Shown here: one piece after another, positions 26,735 through 34,955 of the stretch
Numbering within the stretch: position 1 is the stretch's first letter
Layout: each line of letters begins with the position of its first letter
Assembly: GCF_007997385.1 (NCBI RefSeq)
Contig: NZ_VOSC01000030.1
Coordinates: 186,838-250,837 of the forward strand
Direction: 5' to 3'
DNA: 64,000 bases
Source of the DNA: Seonamhaeicola algicola
GTDB lineage: Bacteria; Bacteroidota; Bacteroidia; Flavobacteriales; Flavobacteriaceae
Position numbers and translations under genes: made by a program
The notes under the pieces: generated by a model
Seen by the model: only the letters and a program-made list of their open reading frames with translations
Told to the model about the DNA's origin: nothing
The model's database searches: none

Positions 26735-26781
26735 ATCTACTTGTTTTAAACTTTAACTATATAAAACATAATATATAAAAT

Positions 26782-28590
26782 ATGCTTAACCGTTTAAAAA
26801 TAATTATAACAATACTTTTAATTGCTTTTGCCATTAATAGTGTAACGTCTCAAAACAACACTAAAACATTAATACACGCTCATAACGATTATTTACAAAA
26901 CATTCCGTTTTGGAATGCTTTTTCAAACGGAGCCACTTCTATTGAAATTGATGTGCATTTAAAAAACAATAAACTATATGTTGCACATACTCAAAATGAA
27001 ATAGATACATCTAGAACTTTAGAAACTTTGTACCTAAAGCCTTTACAAACTGCAATGCAAATGAAACTAAGTAACATTAACACATTACAGTTAATGATTG
27101 ATGTTAAATCTAACGCACATAAAACCTTAAATAAAATAATAAAAACATTAAAGCTATACCCTGCTATAATAAACCATAAAAATATTTCAATTATAATTTC
27201 AGGAAATAGACCAAACCCTAAGCTTTATAATAATTACCCAAACTTTATATGGTTTGATCACCAAGACCTTAACCAAAAGCTATCAACTGAAAGTTTAAAT
27301 AAAGTTGCAATGGTTAGTTTAGATTTTAAAAAATATTCTGATTGGAATGGTAAAGGCCGTTTAACCCATGAAGATTATACAAATGTTGCAGCTATTATTT
27401 CTAAAGCAAAAAAACTTAATAAACCTTTTAGGTTTTGGGGCACACCAGATTCTAAAACTGCATGGAAAGCATTTATTGATTTGGGAGTAAATGTAATTAA
27501 TACAGATTTACCTTTTCAATGTGTATCATACACTAAAACTTTGGCTAACAGAATTTACAACGCAACAACCATTACATCAAAAGTTTATAAACCTCATTTT
27601 AAATATGATGGCAAACAACAACCTGTTAAAAATATTATTTTAATGATAGGTGATGGTAATGGCCTAACCCAAATATCGTCTGCTGCTTTAGCTAACGGAG
27701 GTCAATTATCTTTAACACAATTAAAAAATATAGGGCTGTTAAAAACACAATCTGCTGATGATTTCACAACAGATTCTGCTGCTGCTGCAACCGCTTTGGC
27801 TACCGGAACAAAAACCAATAACAGAGCTATTGGAACAGACCCTTATGGTAAAACTATTAAAAATATTACAGAAATACTCAATGAAAAAGGGTATTCAACA
27901 GGTATTATTACAACAGATTGGGTTACAGGTGCCACACCTGCTTCGTTTTACGCACATCAAAAAGATCGTTCACAAACCAGTTTAATTGCTAACAATTTAA
28001 TTACAAGCAAACTAAATGTATTCATAGCTGGTGGCGGCAGTATTTTTAGACGTAAAAGCGTTAACAAAACCTTTAAAATGGTACATAATATAAATGCTAT
28101 TGCTACTGAAAAAAGTGATAGAGTTGGCCTATTTTTATCAGGCCAAAACTTACCTTCTGTTATGCAAGGTAGAGACAACATATTAGCTAACGCTACTAAA
28201 AATAGTTTAGCATTTTTTGAAAAAAAAGAAAAGCCGTTTTTTTTAATGGTAGAAGCTGCTAAAATAGATTCTTTTGGGCACGCTAATGATACAAATGGTA
28301 TTATTACAGAAACCATAGATTTTGATAAAGCAATTACTGAAGCCCTAAAATTTGCCGATAAAAACCCAGACACGCTAGTATTAATCACTGCCGACCATGA
28401 AACATCGGGCTTTAGTATTCCTCATGGTAATTTAAAAACTCATAGTGTTGAAGGCGATTTTACCACGCATGATCATACCGGTACTATGGTTCCTATTTTC
28501 GCCTATGGTCCGCAATCTAATATGTTTAATGGTGTTTATGAAAACAATGACGTATTTCATAAAATTTTAAAGTGCATATTAAAAAATTAA
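26782..28590 (+). CDS. GDPD/PLC-like domain fused to alkaline phosphatase
   Basis: 602 aa with signal peptide ('IAFAINSVTSQ'). Residues about 28-250 resemble the PI-PLC/glycerophosphodiesterase fold of AIM6-like proteins: HAHND at 32-36, EIDVH at 55-59 and a following 'YVAHTQNE'. Residues about 275-600 are an alkaline phosphatase: metal Asp291 ('MIGDGNG'), nucleophile Ser332 ('TTDSAAAATA'), 'KIDSFGHAND', metal ligands in 'TADHET' (538-541) and a late 'HDHTGTMVP'. The fusion could cleave a phosphodiester and then free phosphate. It follows susC and susD and likely acts in the periplasm or on the cell surface. The substrate is not determined; the first domain's catalytic competence is inferred. 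Confidence 0.88.
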   Translation: MLNRLKIIITILLIAFAINSVTSQNNTKTLIHAHNDYLQNIPFWNAFSNGATSIEIDVHLKNNKLYVAHTQNEIDTSRTLETLYLKPLQTAMQMKLSNINTLQLMIDVKSNAHKTLNKIIKTLKLYPAIINHKNISIIISGNRPNPKLYNNYPNFIWFDHQDLNQKLSTESLNKVAMVSLDFKKYSDWNGKGRLTHEDYTNVAAIISKAKKLNKPFRFWGTPDSKTAWKAFIDLGVNVINTDLPFQCVSYTKTLANRIYNATTITSKVYKPHFKYDGKQQPVKNIILMIGDGNGLTQISSAALANGGQLSLTQLKNIGLLKTQSADDFTTDSAAAATALATGTKTNNRAIGTDPYGKTIKNITEILNEKGYSTGIITTDWVTGATPASFYAHQKDRSQTSLIANNLITSKLNVFIAGGGSIFRRKSVNKTFKMVHNINAIATEKSDRVGLFLSGQNLPSVMQGRDNILANATKNSLAFFEKKEKPFFLMVEAAKIDSFGHANDTNGIITETIDFDKAITEALKFADKNPDTLVLITADHETSGFSIPHGNLKTHSVEGDFTTHDHTGTMVPIFAYGPQSNMFNGVYENNDVFHKILKCILKN

Positions 28591-28616
28591 TAAGCTTCCA
28601 TAAAACTAGTATAAAT

Positions 28617-28643
28617 AAAAAAAAGCCGCTGTTTAGCGGCTTT
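28617..28643 (+). terminator. Terminator after the phosphatase fusion gene
   Basis: Stem AAAGCCGC / GCGGCTTT with a six-base loop, 26 bp after the stop. The T run is short (TTT then CCC). A second small stem, TGCTGTT-AAG-AACAGCA, follows at 28656-28672. Confidence 0.75.
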
Positions 28644-28740
28644 CCCTCTCTTATCTGCTGTTAAGAACAGCAATGTCTAATGTAATTATTGATAAATAAA
28701 AACAACCAATAGCAAAGAAATAATTAAAAAGCGTACATCC

Positions 28741-28759
28741 TATGTGGTTTTACCACATA
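28741..28759. promoter_or_regulatory. Palindrome upstream of the response regulator
   Basis: TATGTGGT-TTT-ACCACATA is a perfect 8-bp inverted repeat followed by T5. It lies about 38 bp before the candidate -7 box of the response regulator gene, so it could be an operator or a weak terminator. Confidence 0.4.
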
Positions 28760-28796
28760 TTTTTCTTACGATAATGATAAACAGTAAAACAATCTA

Positions 28797-28804
28797 TATT
28801 TTTG
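28797..28804 (+). promoter_or_regulatory. Candidate -7 box for the response regulator
   Basis: TATTTTTG followed by C, 40 bp upstream of the ATG at 28845. Confidence 0.5.
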
Positions 28805-28844
28805 CTTATCTTTTATCAAATAGAGCTGAGAAAACTAATAGTTA

Positions 28845-29504
28845 ATGGGGGAACAAAGTATTAAGCTTTTAATTATTGAAGATCATCAAATTATAGCCCA
28901 AGCATATAAAAACATTTTAACTGAAATACCCGAAATTAATTTCAGTTTTACTTTTGCTAATAATTGTGATGATGCTATTTCAAAAATATTAAAAGAGCAA
29001 AATGATCTTTTTATTTTAGATTTACAATTACCAATATCAACCAATGAACGTTTTTTATCTGGTGAAGATTTAAGTTTGCTAATTAGAGAAAAACTTCCTG
29101 ATGCTAAAATAATTATACTCACTTCTATTACAGATTTAGCCAGAATATCTAGCATTATTAAAGAGCTAAACCCTGAAGGTTTTATGATAAAATCTGACAT
29201 TGAATCTAAAGAATTAAAAGATGCCGTTATAACTGTAATTAACAACAAAACATATTACAGTAAAACCATTGAAAACTATGTAAGTACATCTGTTTTTAAT
29301 GATTTGATAATTGACGATTTTGATAGGCAAATACTGTATCATTTATCTATGGGAGAAAAAACAAAAGATTTAACAAAATTTATTCCTCTGTCTACCCGTG
29401 CCATTGAAGTTAGAAAAAACAAACTAAAAACATTATTAGACACCAAAGACTCTAACGAAGGGTTCAACCTTGTAAAAAGTGCTAAAAAGTTAGGTTTAAT
29501 ATAG
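28845..29504 (+). CDS. LuxR/NarL-type response regulator (orphan)
   Basis: 219 aa. Receiver domain (about residues 1-128) with all key residues: the Glu-Asp pair in 'LIIEDHQ', phospho-Asp in 'LFILDLQLP', Thr/Ser in 'IILTSIT' and Lys in 'FMIKSDI'. The C-terminal helix-turn-helix (about 155-215) has 'FDRQILYHLSMGEKTKDL' and 'PLSTRAIEVRKNKLKTLL'. It is a DNA-binding regulator activated by phosphorylation. No kinase gene is adjacent: the upstream propeller regulator has a dead kinase core, and trkH downstream is convergent. Confidence 0.92.
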   Translation: MGEQSIKLLIIEDHQIIAQAYKNILTEIPEINFSFTFANNCDDAISKILKEQNDLFILDLQLPISTNERFLSGEDLSLLIREKLPDAKIIILTSITDLARISSIIKELNPEGFMIKSDIESKELKDAVITVINNKTYYSKTIENYVSTSVFNDLIIDDFDRQILYHLSMGEKTKDLTKFIPLSTRAIEVRKNKLKTLLDTKDSNEGFNLVKSAKKLGLI

Positions 29505-29510
29505 CTTTAA

Positions 29511-31004
29511 CTATCTATTTCTCCAGAAAAAAGGTGTAAATAAAATAAGTACCGTAAAAAGTTCTAAACGGCCTATAAGCATTAAAAATGATGCCCACCA
29601 TTTTGCCAAAGGCGGTAGTGCTGCATAATTGTTAACTGGACCAAATTCACCTAAAGCTGGCCCAACATTACCTAATGTAGATGCTGCTAAACCAATGGCC
29701 GATTTAAAATCTATATCGAACATTGAAAATACTAAGCCTCCAATTATAAATGATAGCATATAGAGAATAAAAAATGCCAATACGTTAAATACAATAAACC
29801 TGTTAATAGCTTTATTATTATAACGTACAGGTACTATAGCATTTGGGTGTAATGTACGTTTAAACTCTAAAAATCCATTTCTAATTAAAATTAAATGCCT
29901 TACTACTTTTACACCACCCGATGTGCTGCCTGCAGAGCCTCCTAAAAACATCAACCCAAAGAAAAACACTACCAAAAAGGGTGTCCAAAGTGTATAATCT
30001 GCTGTTACAAAACCCGTGGTTGTTATTATGGCTAATACTTGAAATAACGAATGCCTAAATGCACTCTCAGCTTCACCCCAAACCATTGGATGCGCAATGG
30101 AAGATGCACTTACATCGGCTTTAAAATAAATTAATAGGGCTGCAACAATTGTAAAAGCGGCTATAAATTTAAAGTATAGTTTAAATTCTTCGTCTTGAAT
30201 TATTTTTTGAACCTTTCCTTTAAAAGCAAAATAACTTAAAACAAAATTTGTTCCGGCCAAAAACATAAAAACAATAATTATGTATTGAATTATTGGCTTA
30301 TCATTCCAATAGGCAACACTTGCATTTTTAGTTGAAAAACCTCCTGTAGACAATGTACAAAGCGCATGGTTTATAGCATCAAAAAAAGACATACCTGCTA
30401 CTTGTAATAAAATGGTTTCGGCAGCAGTGTAACCAAAATAAATAAGCCATAAACGTTTGGCAGTATCTGTAATTCTGGGGTGCAACTTATCGCCACTGGG
30501 TCCTGGAGCTTCAGCCGCAAAAAGCTGCATACCTCCAATACCTAATAATGGTAAAATTGCTATAGCCAAAACAATAATACCCATACCACCAATCCAATGT
30601 GTTAAACTTCGCCAAAATAATACACCTTTTGGCACTGCTTCAATATCATTTAATATGGAGGCTCCGGTTGTTGTGTAGCCAGACATGGTTTCAAAAAAAG
30701 CATTGGTAAAATCTGGAATGCTTTGGGTAAAAACATATGGCATAGCCCCTGTAAAAGACATTACTAACCAACCAAATGTTACTACTACATATCCGTCTCT
30801 TTTATTAATTTCCTTTTTATGTTTTCTGGTGGCAAGCATTGCTATACCTCCTAAAGCTGATGTTAAAAAACCTGCTAAAAGTATTTGGTTGGTTACACCA
30901 TCATTGTATATAAAACTTACCAAGGCTGATAATAGCATAAAAGCACCATTAAACACCATTGATAACCCTAAAAATTGAAATATGATTTTGTAATTGAGCT
31001 TCAT
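29511..31004 (-). CDS. trkH: Trk-type K+ transporter membrane subunit
   Basis: 497 aa polytopic membrane protein of the Trk/Ktr/HKT family, the K+-conducting subunit. The pore-loop sequences are visible: 'SGYTTTGASIL', 'LCTLSTGGFSTKNAS', 'ITTTGFVTADY' and 'LGNVGPALGEFG', with 'GGSAGSTSGGVKVVR' before the last repeat. Cytoplasmic gating is provided by TrkA, whose gene is immediately upstream with a 9-bp gap. Ends 7 bp from the response regulator on the opposite strand, with no terminator visible between them. Confidence 0.96.
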   Translation of the reverse strand: MKLNYKIIFQFLGLSMVFNGAFMLLSALVSFIYNDGVTNQILLAGFLTSALGGIAMLATRKHKKEINKRDGYVVVTFGWLVMSFTGAMPYVFTQSIPDFTNAFFETMSGYTTTGASILNDIEAVPKGVLFWRSLTHWIGGMGIIVLAIAILPLLGIGGMQLFAAEAPGPSGDKLHPRITDTAKRLWLIYFGYTAAETILLQVAGMSFFDAINHALCTLSTGGFSTKNASVAYWNDKPIIQYIIIVFMFLAGTNFVLSYFAFKGKVQKIIQDEEFKLYFKFIAAFTIVAALLIYFKADVSASSIAHPMVWGEAESAFRHSLFQVLAIITTTGFVTADYTLWTPFLVVFFFGLMFLGGSAGSTSGGVKVVRHLILIRNGFLEFKRTLHPNAIVPVRYNNKAINRFIVFNVLAFFILYMLSFIIGGLVFSMFDIDFKSAIGLAASTLGNVGPALGEFGPVNNYAALPPLAKWWASFLMLIGRLELFTVLILFTPFFWRNR

Positions 31005-31013
31005 GAAATTATG

Positions 31014-32363
31014 TTATAAAAATAATTTTTCAACACGCTTAATAGATTTTAGTAAACTACAAACTACTACGCGGTCTCCTTCTTTTATAACAAAGTCTCC
31101 TAAAGCAATAATACCTTCGCCATTTCTTACTACACCACCAATAATGGCTGTTCTTGGGAAGTCTATAGATTTAATTGATTTATTACAAACTGCTGAACAT
31201 GATTTTACTTCAAACTCAAGTAATTCGGCATTTAAATTGCTAAGCTTAGTCATAGCTACTACTTCACCACGCCTAATGTACCTAAAAATATTGTTGGCGG
31301 CCAGTAGTTTTTTGTTTATAAGTGTATCAATACCAATAGAATGAGACAAATCAAAGTAATCCATGTTTTCAACAAGCGCTATGGTTTTTTTAACCTCTTT
31401 TGATTTGGCCACTAAACAGGACATAATATTGGTTTCAGAGTTTGGCCCTACTGCAATAAAAGCATCCATTTCGCTTATATTCTCTTCTTCTAAAACATCA
31501 ACATTTCTACCATCGCTATTAATTACCAGTACTCTATCTAGTTCTTCTGCTATTTCAAAAGCACGTTCTCTATTGCCTTCAAAAAGCTTAACATTAATAC
31601 CTTTTTCACTTAAGTTTCTGGCTGTTTTATAGGCAATTTGTGTACCACCTAAAACCATAACATTTTTAATATCTGCCTTTGCTTTTCCTGTAAGCCTACA
31701 AAGTTCATCGGCGCCTCCTTCTGAAGTTACAAAAACAACGGTATCACCTCTTCTAAACTGTGTATCACCTCGTGGTATAATAGTGTTTTGTGTACCAAAA
31801 CGCTGTATGGCAATAGGTACAAAATGAATTTCTGGAAATATTTGAGCAGCTTCTTTTACGGTTTTACCAACAAAAGATGCTGTACTTGAAAGTGTTAAAC
31901 CACGCATGGTTAAAGCACCATTTTCAAACTCATAATTTTCTTTGAATGATGACTGTTTTAAAGACAATTCAATTTCGGCTGCTGCTAAAGCTTCGGGCGA
32001 AATCAATTCATCAATACCAAACTTGGTAAAACCAACTTCATCTTTATATCTAATAAATTCTGTGTTAGAAATTCTAGCTATTGTTTTTTTAGCACCAAGC
32101 TGTTTTGATAATACACTAATGGTAATATTTGTAGTTTCGCTTGATGTTACAGCAATAAGCAAGTCTGCACTATCTATTCGGGCATCTCTTAATACTGAAA
32201 TAGACGTAGCATCACCTTTAACAACTCTAATATCTAATTGAGAGTCTGCGTGTGCTAAACTTTTTTTGTTGGGGTCTATTAAGGTAATTTCTTGAGATTC
32301 GTAAGACAATAATTTGGCCAAATGAAACCCTACTTCACCAGCTCCTGCAATAATTATTTTCAT
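31014..32363 (-). CDS. trkA: Trk K+ uptake NAD-binding regulatory subunit
   Basis: 449 aa with two RCK units. Each begins with a Rossmann motif: 'KIIIAGAGEVGFHLAKLL' at the N-terminus and 'NVMVLGGTQIAYKTARNL' in the middle (about residue 233). Both are followed by TrkA-C domains ('GKTVKEAAQIFP', 'FVIKEGDRVVVCS'). It binds nucleotides and gates TrkH. First gene of the trkA-trkH unit. Confidence 0.96.
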   Translation of the reverse strand: MKIIIAGAGEVGFHLAKLLSYESQEITLIDPNKKSLAHADSQLDIRVVKGDATSISVLRDARIDSADLLIAVTSSETTNITISVLSKQLGAKKTIARISNTEFIRYKDEVGFTKFGIDELISPEALAAAEIELSLKQSSFKENYEFENGALTMRGLTLSSTASFVGKTVKEAAQIFPEIHFVPIAIQRFGTQNTIIPRGDTQFRRGDTVVFVTSEGGADELCRLTGKAKADIKNVMVLGGTQIAYKTARNLSEKGINVKLFEGNRERAFEIAEELDRVLVINSDGRNVDVLEEENISEMDAFIAVGPNSETNIMSCLVAKSKEVKKTIALVENMDYFDLSHSIGIDTLINKKLLAANNIFRYIRRGEVVAMTKLSNLNAELLEFEVKSCSAVCNKSIKSIDFPRTAIIGGVVRNGEGIIALGDFVIKEGDRVVVCSLLKSIKRVEKLFL

Positions 32364-32388
32364 TTCTTAATAATCATAAAAAGTGATG

Positions 32389-32396
32389 CAAATATA
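32389..32396 (-). promoter_or_regulatory. Candidate -7 box for trkA-trkH
   Basis: Minus strand TATATTTG followed by C, 26 bp before the trkA ATG. Confidence 0.5.
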
Positions 32397-32488
32397 CACT
32401 ATTTTACTCACAGATGCATTAATATTACATTATTATAATATTTACTTACTTCTACATTGCTAGTGTTTTATAGTAAAAATAAAATGTG

Positions 32489-32496
32489 TAGGTTTG
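32489..32496 (+). promoter_or_regulatory. Candidate -7 box for ubiE-porT
   Basis: TAGGTTTG followed by C, ending 15 bp before the TTG at 32512. Its position rules against the alternative TTG start at 32494, which lies inside it. Confidence 0.45.
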
Positions 32497-32511
32497 CTAA
32501 AAAATACTGAT

Positions 32512-33237
32512 TTGTCAAAAATAAAACCTTATAAAGATAGCGATTTAGGTAAAAAAGAACAGGTTACCAAAATGTTTGATACAATTTCTGGTGATTACGA
32601 TGGTTTAAACCGCGTTATCTCCTTTGGAATTGATGTTAAATGGCGCAAAAAAGTTGTTAACATTGTAAAAAACACCAACCCTAATACTATTTTAGATATT
32701 GCTACCGGCACAGGCGATTTAGCTATAAATTTAGCACAAACTAATGCTACAAAAATTACTGGTTTAGATATTAGTAGTGGCATGCTTGAAATTGGCAAAC
32801 AAAAGATAAAAACTAAAGGTTTAGACACTAAAATTGAAATGGTTTTAGGTGATAGCGAAAACATGCCTTTTGCCAACAACACTTTTGATGCTATTACTGT
32901 TGCCTTTGGTGTTAGAAATTTTGAAAATTTAGAAAACGGCTTAAAAGAAATTTACAGGGTGCTTAAACCTAATGGCACATTTGTTATTTTAGAAACTTCG
33001 GTACCTACAAAAACACCTTTTAAACAAGGCTATAAGCTATACACAAAACATATTTTACCACTAATTGGCAAAGTGTTTTCAAAAGACAGAAGTGCTTATA
33101 AATATTTAAGCGAATCTGCATCTGTTTTTCCTTATGGTGAAGCTTTAAACAATATTTTACGCAAAACGGGGTTTATTAATGTTGAAGATTTTCCGCAAAC
33201 ATTTGGCGTGGCAACAATTTATAAATCATCTAAGTAA
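32512..33237 (+). CDS. ubiE: Demethylmenaquinone methyltransferase
   Basis: 241 aa using the TTG at 32512 ('[17 protein letters not shown]'), which matches where relatives of this protein begin; a TTG at 32494 would add six residues but lies in the promoter box. No ATG is available in frame. SAM-dependent C-methylation is the last step of menaquinone synthesis. Motifs: '[25 protein letters not shown]', '[15 protein letters not shown]', '[15 protein letters not shown]' and '[24 protein letters not shown]'. Co-transcribed with porT, whose start lies 4 bp after the stop. Confidence 0.95.
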   Translation: MSKIKPYKDSDLGKKEQVTKMFDTISGDYDGLNRVISFGIDVKWRKKVVNIVKNTNPNTILDIATGTGDLAINLAQTNATKITGLDISSGMLEIGKQKIKTKGLDTKIEMVLGDSENMPFANNTFDAITVAFGVRNFENLENGLKEIYRVLKPNGTFVILETSVPTKTPFKQGYKLYTKHILPLIGKVFSKDRSAYKYLSESASVFPYGEALNNILRKTGFINVEDFPQTFGVATIYKSSK

Positions 33238-33241
33238 TAAT

Positions 33242-33970
33242 ATGAAGCAGTTTTTTGCATTAATATCATTTTTACTAGTAATACAAACTACTAACGCACA
33301 ACTTTTCAAAAAAGAAAAAGTAACCTATGATGCCAATCAAGGCCGTGGCTCTACTGATAATAATTTATTACGTTGGGGGTATTTTTTAGGTTTTAGTCAA
33401 TATGATTTTAATTTTGATTACAATGAAAACCTTCGTGATATTTATGTAAAACGTAATGCTGGATTTAACGTTGGGCTTATTGGTAATTTACGCATTAACA
33501 GCTTTTTAGACTTGCGTTTAGAGCCTGGTTTATTTATTACAAGTAGAGAGCTACATTACAGCCAAACATATTTTACGGGCATGACAATAAACCAAAACGA
33601 TTTAGTTAGAGAAATTAAATCTACATACATACATGTGCCTTTACTTTTAAAAGTTTCAACAAAACGTATAAATAACTTTAAGCCCTTTATTGTAGGTGGT
33701 TTTTCAACTGCACTTAATTTATCTAGTAATGAAGATAACCCTGAAGATAATAGCAATGGCCAATTTAGAACCAAAAAGAATGCGTTGTTTTATGAACTTG
33801 GTTTTGGTATAGATTTGTATTTGTACAATTTTAAATTTACGCCTTCAATACGCGGTGTATTTGGTTTAAATGACGAGTTAGTTAGAGATGAAGACCCTAA
33901 TAGCCCATGGACAAGCAACATTAACAGCATGAAAACTAGAGGTGTTTTTGTAAACTTCACATTTCAATAA
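33242..33970 (+). CDS. porT: T9SS outer membrane protein PorT (SprT)
   Basis: 242 aa from the ATG at 33242; a longer in-frame reading from 33179 would overlap ubiE and bury the signal peptide 'MKQFFALISFLLVIQTTNAQ'. The mature part is a small eight-strand-type barrel with outer-membrane-beta-barrel features ('GYFLGFSQYDFNF', 'LDLRLEPGLFITSRELHY', 'YELGFGIDLYLY', final Phe-Gln). I recognise it as PorT, needed for type IX secretion and gliding, partly because ubiE-porT adjacency is common in Bacteroidota. Confidence 0.88.
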   Translation: MKQFFALISFLLVIQTTNAQLFKKEKVTYDANQGRGSTDNNLLRWGYFLGFSQYDFNFDYNENLRDIYVKRNAGFNVGLIGNLRINSFLDLRLEPGLFITSRELHYSQTYFTGMTINQNDLVREIKSTYIHVPLLLKVSTKRINNFKPFIVGGFSTALNLSSNEDNPEDNSNGQFRTKKNALFYELGFGIDLYLYNFKFTPSIRGVFGLNDELVRDEDPNSPWTSNINSMKTRGVFVNFTFQ

Positions 33971-33976
33971 ACAATA

Positions 33977-33995
33977 ACAAAATCATCTATTTTGT
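33977..33995. terminator. Weak hairpin between porT and trmH-like gene
   Basis: ACAAAAT / ATTTTGT with loop CATCT in the 31-bp convergent gap. It is AT-only except for two pairs, so it would be a weak terminator at best. Confidence 0.3.
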
Positions 33996-34001
33996 ATACA
34001 T

Positions 34002-34721
34002 TTAACCTCTTCTAAATTCACTTAATAAAATAGCTGTTGCAGTAGCTACGTTTAAGCTTTCGGTTGCTTGTAAAACCCCAAACCTTGGAATTGAAATTTT
34101 ATTAGTTACTAAGTTTTCAATAGAATTACTTACGCCGTTGGCTTCATTTCCTAGTATTAAAACACCTTTGTTTGGTAAGGTAGTTTTATAAACATTATTA
34201 CCTTCCATAAAAGCACCATATTTTGGTAATTCTACTTGTTTTAAAAAACTTTCTAAATCAACATAATTAATATTTACTCTAGTAATAGACCCCATTGTAG
34301 CTTGTATTACCTTTGGGTTAAAACAATCTACTGTTTGGTTGCTACACACCAAATCTGTTATACCAAACCAATCACAAAGTCTAATTATTGTTCCTAAATT
34401 ACCAGGGTCTCTAACATCATCTAAAGCTACAATTAATTGTGTGGTATCTATTGGTTTTACATCAGGAATTTTAAAAACAGCCAATGCTGTATTTGGCGTT
34501 TTTAAAAAACTAATTTTTTTTAATTCTGTATCTGTTATTATTACTTCATTTTTGGCATCAAAATTGAAGCTTTGTGTAGTAAATAACATGTGTAGCTCTA
34601 GGTTAGATTGTAAAAGTTCTTTTATTGTTTTAATACCTTCAACAACAAAAAAACCTAATTCTAATCTATATTTTTTTTGCTTTAAACGCGTTATTAATTT
34701 AATCTGGTTTTTTGATAACAT
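34002..34721 (-). CDS. TrmH/SpoU family RNA 2'-O-methyltransferase
   Basis: 239 aa. An N-terminal substrate-binding domain ('RLKQKKYRLELGFFVVEGIKTI') is followed by the SPOUT knot with the three SpoU motifs: 'LDDVRDPGNLGTIIRLCDWFG' (motif 1), 'GVLILGNEANGVS' (motif 2) and 'IPRFGVLQATESLNVATATAILLSEF' (motif 3). It methylates ribose in rRNA or tRNA; the exact target cannot be told from the sequence. The gene stands alone, divergent from the TamL-like gene. Confidence 0.93.
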   Translation of the reverse strand: MLSKNQIKLITRLKQKKYRLELGFFVVEGIKTIKELLQSNLELHMLFTTQSFNFDAKNEVIITDTELKKISFLKTPNTALAVFKIPDVKPIDTTQLIVALDDVRDPGNLGTIIRLCDWFGITDLVCSNQTVDCFNPKVIQATMGSITRVNINYVDLESFLKQVELPKYGAFMEGNNVYKTTLPNKGVLILGNEANGVSNSIENLVTNKISIPRFGVLQATESLNVATATAILLSEFRRG

Positions 34722-34747
34722 GTAACCAATTTGTTTTTATAAAGAAA

Positions 34748-34755
34748 CAAAAATA
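34748..34755 (-). promoter_or_regulatory. Candidate -7 box for the TrmH-like gene
   Basis: Minus strand TATTTTTG, 27 bp before the ATG at 34721. Confidence 0.5.
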
Positions 34756-34902
34756 GATGCTTACTTTTATTATAGGCCATTTTTATAGCATTAATGTTTA
34801 ATAATTTATGAAGAAATACCCAAATAGCTTTTAAAACACCTTTAATGTTCAATTTTTTGAGAAAATTAAGAATTCAAAAAAAATTAAACGCATTAAATAG
34901 TG

Positions 34903-34910
34903 TATTTTTG
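34903..34910 (+). promoter_or_regulatory. Candidate -7 box for the TamL-like gene
   Basis: TATTTTTG, 46 bp upstream of the TTG start at 34956. Confidence 0.5.
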
Positions 34911-34955
34911 AGCAGTTTTTAGCTAAACTTCAATAAACACAAATTATAGTTTCAT

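Noticed and set aside
27957-28388. 143-codon open frame antisense to the phosphatase fusion
   Set aside because: It is a shadow of a clearly coding region containing alkaline phosphatase motifs.
34339-34725. 128-codon open frame antisense to the TrmH-like gene
   Set aside because: The opposite strand carries all SpoU motifs in frame; the antisense translation has no recognisable pattern.
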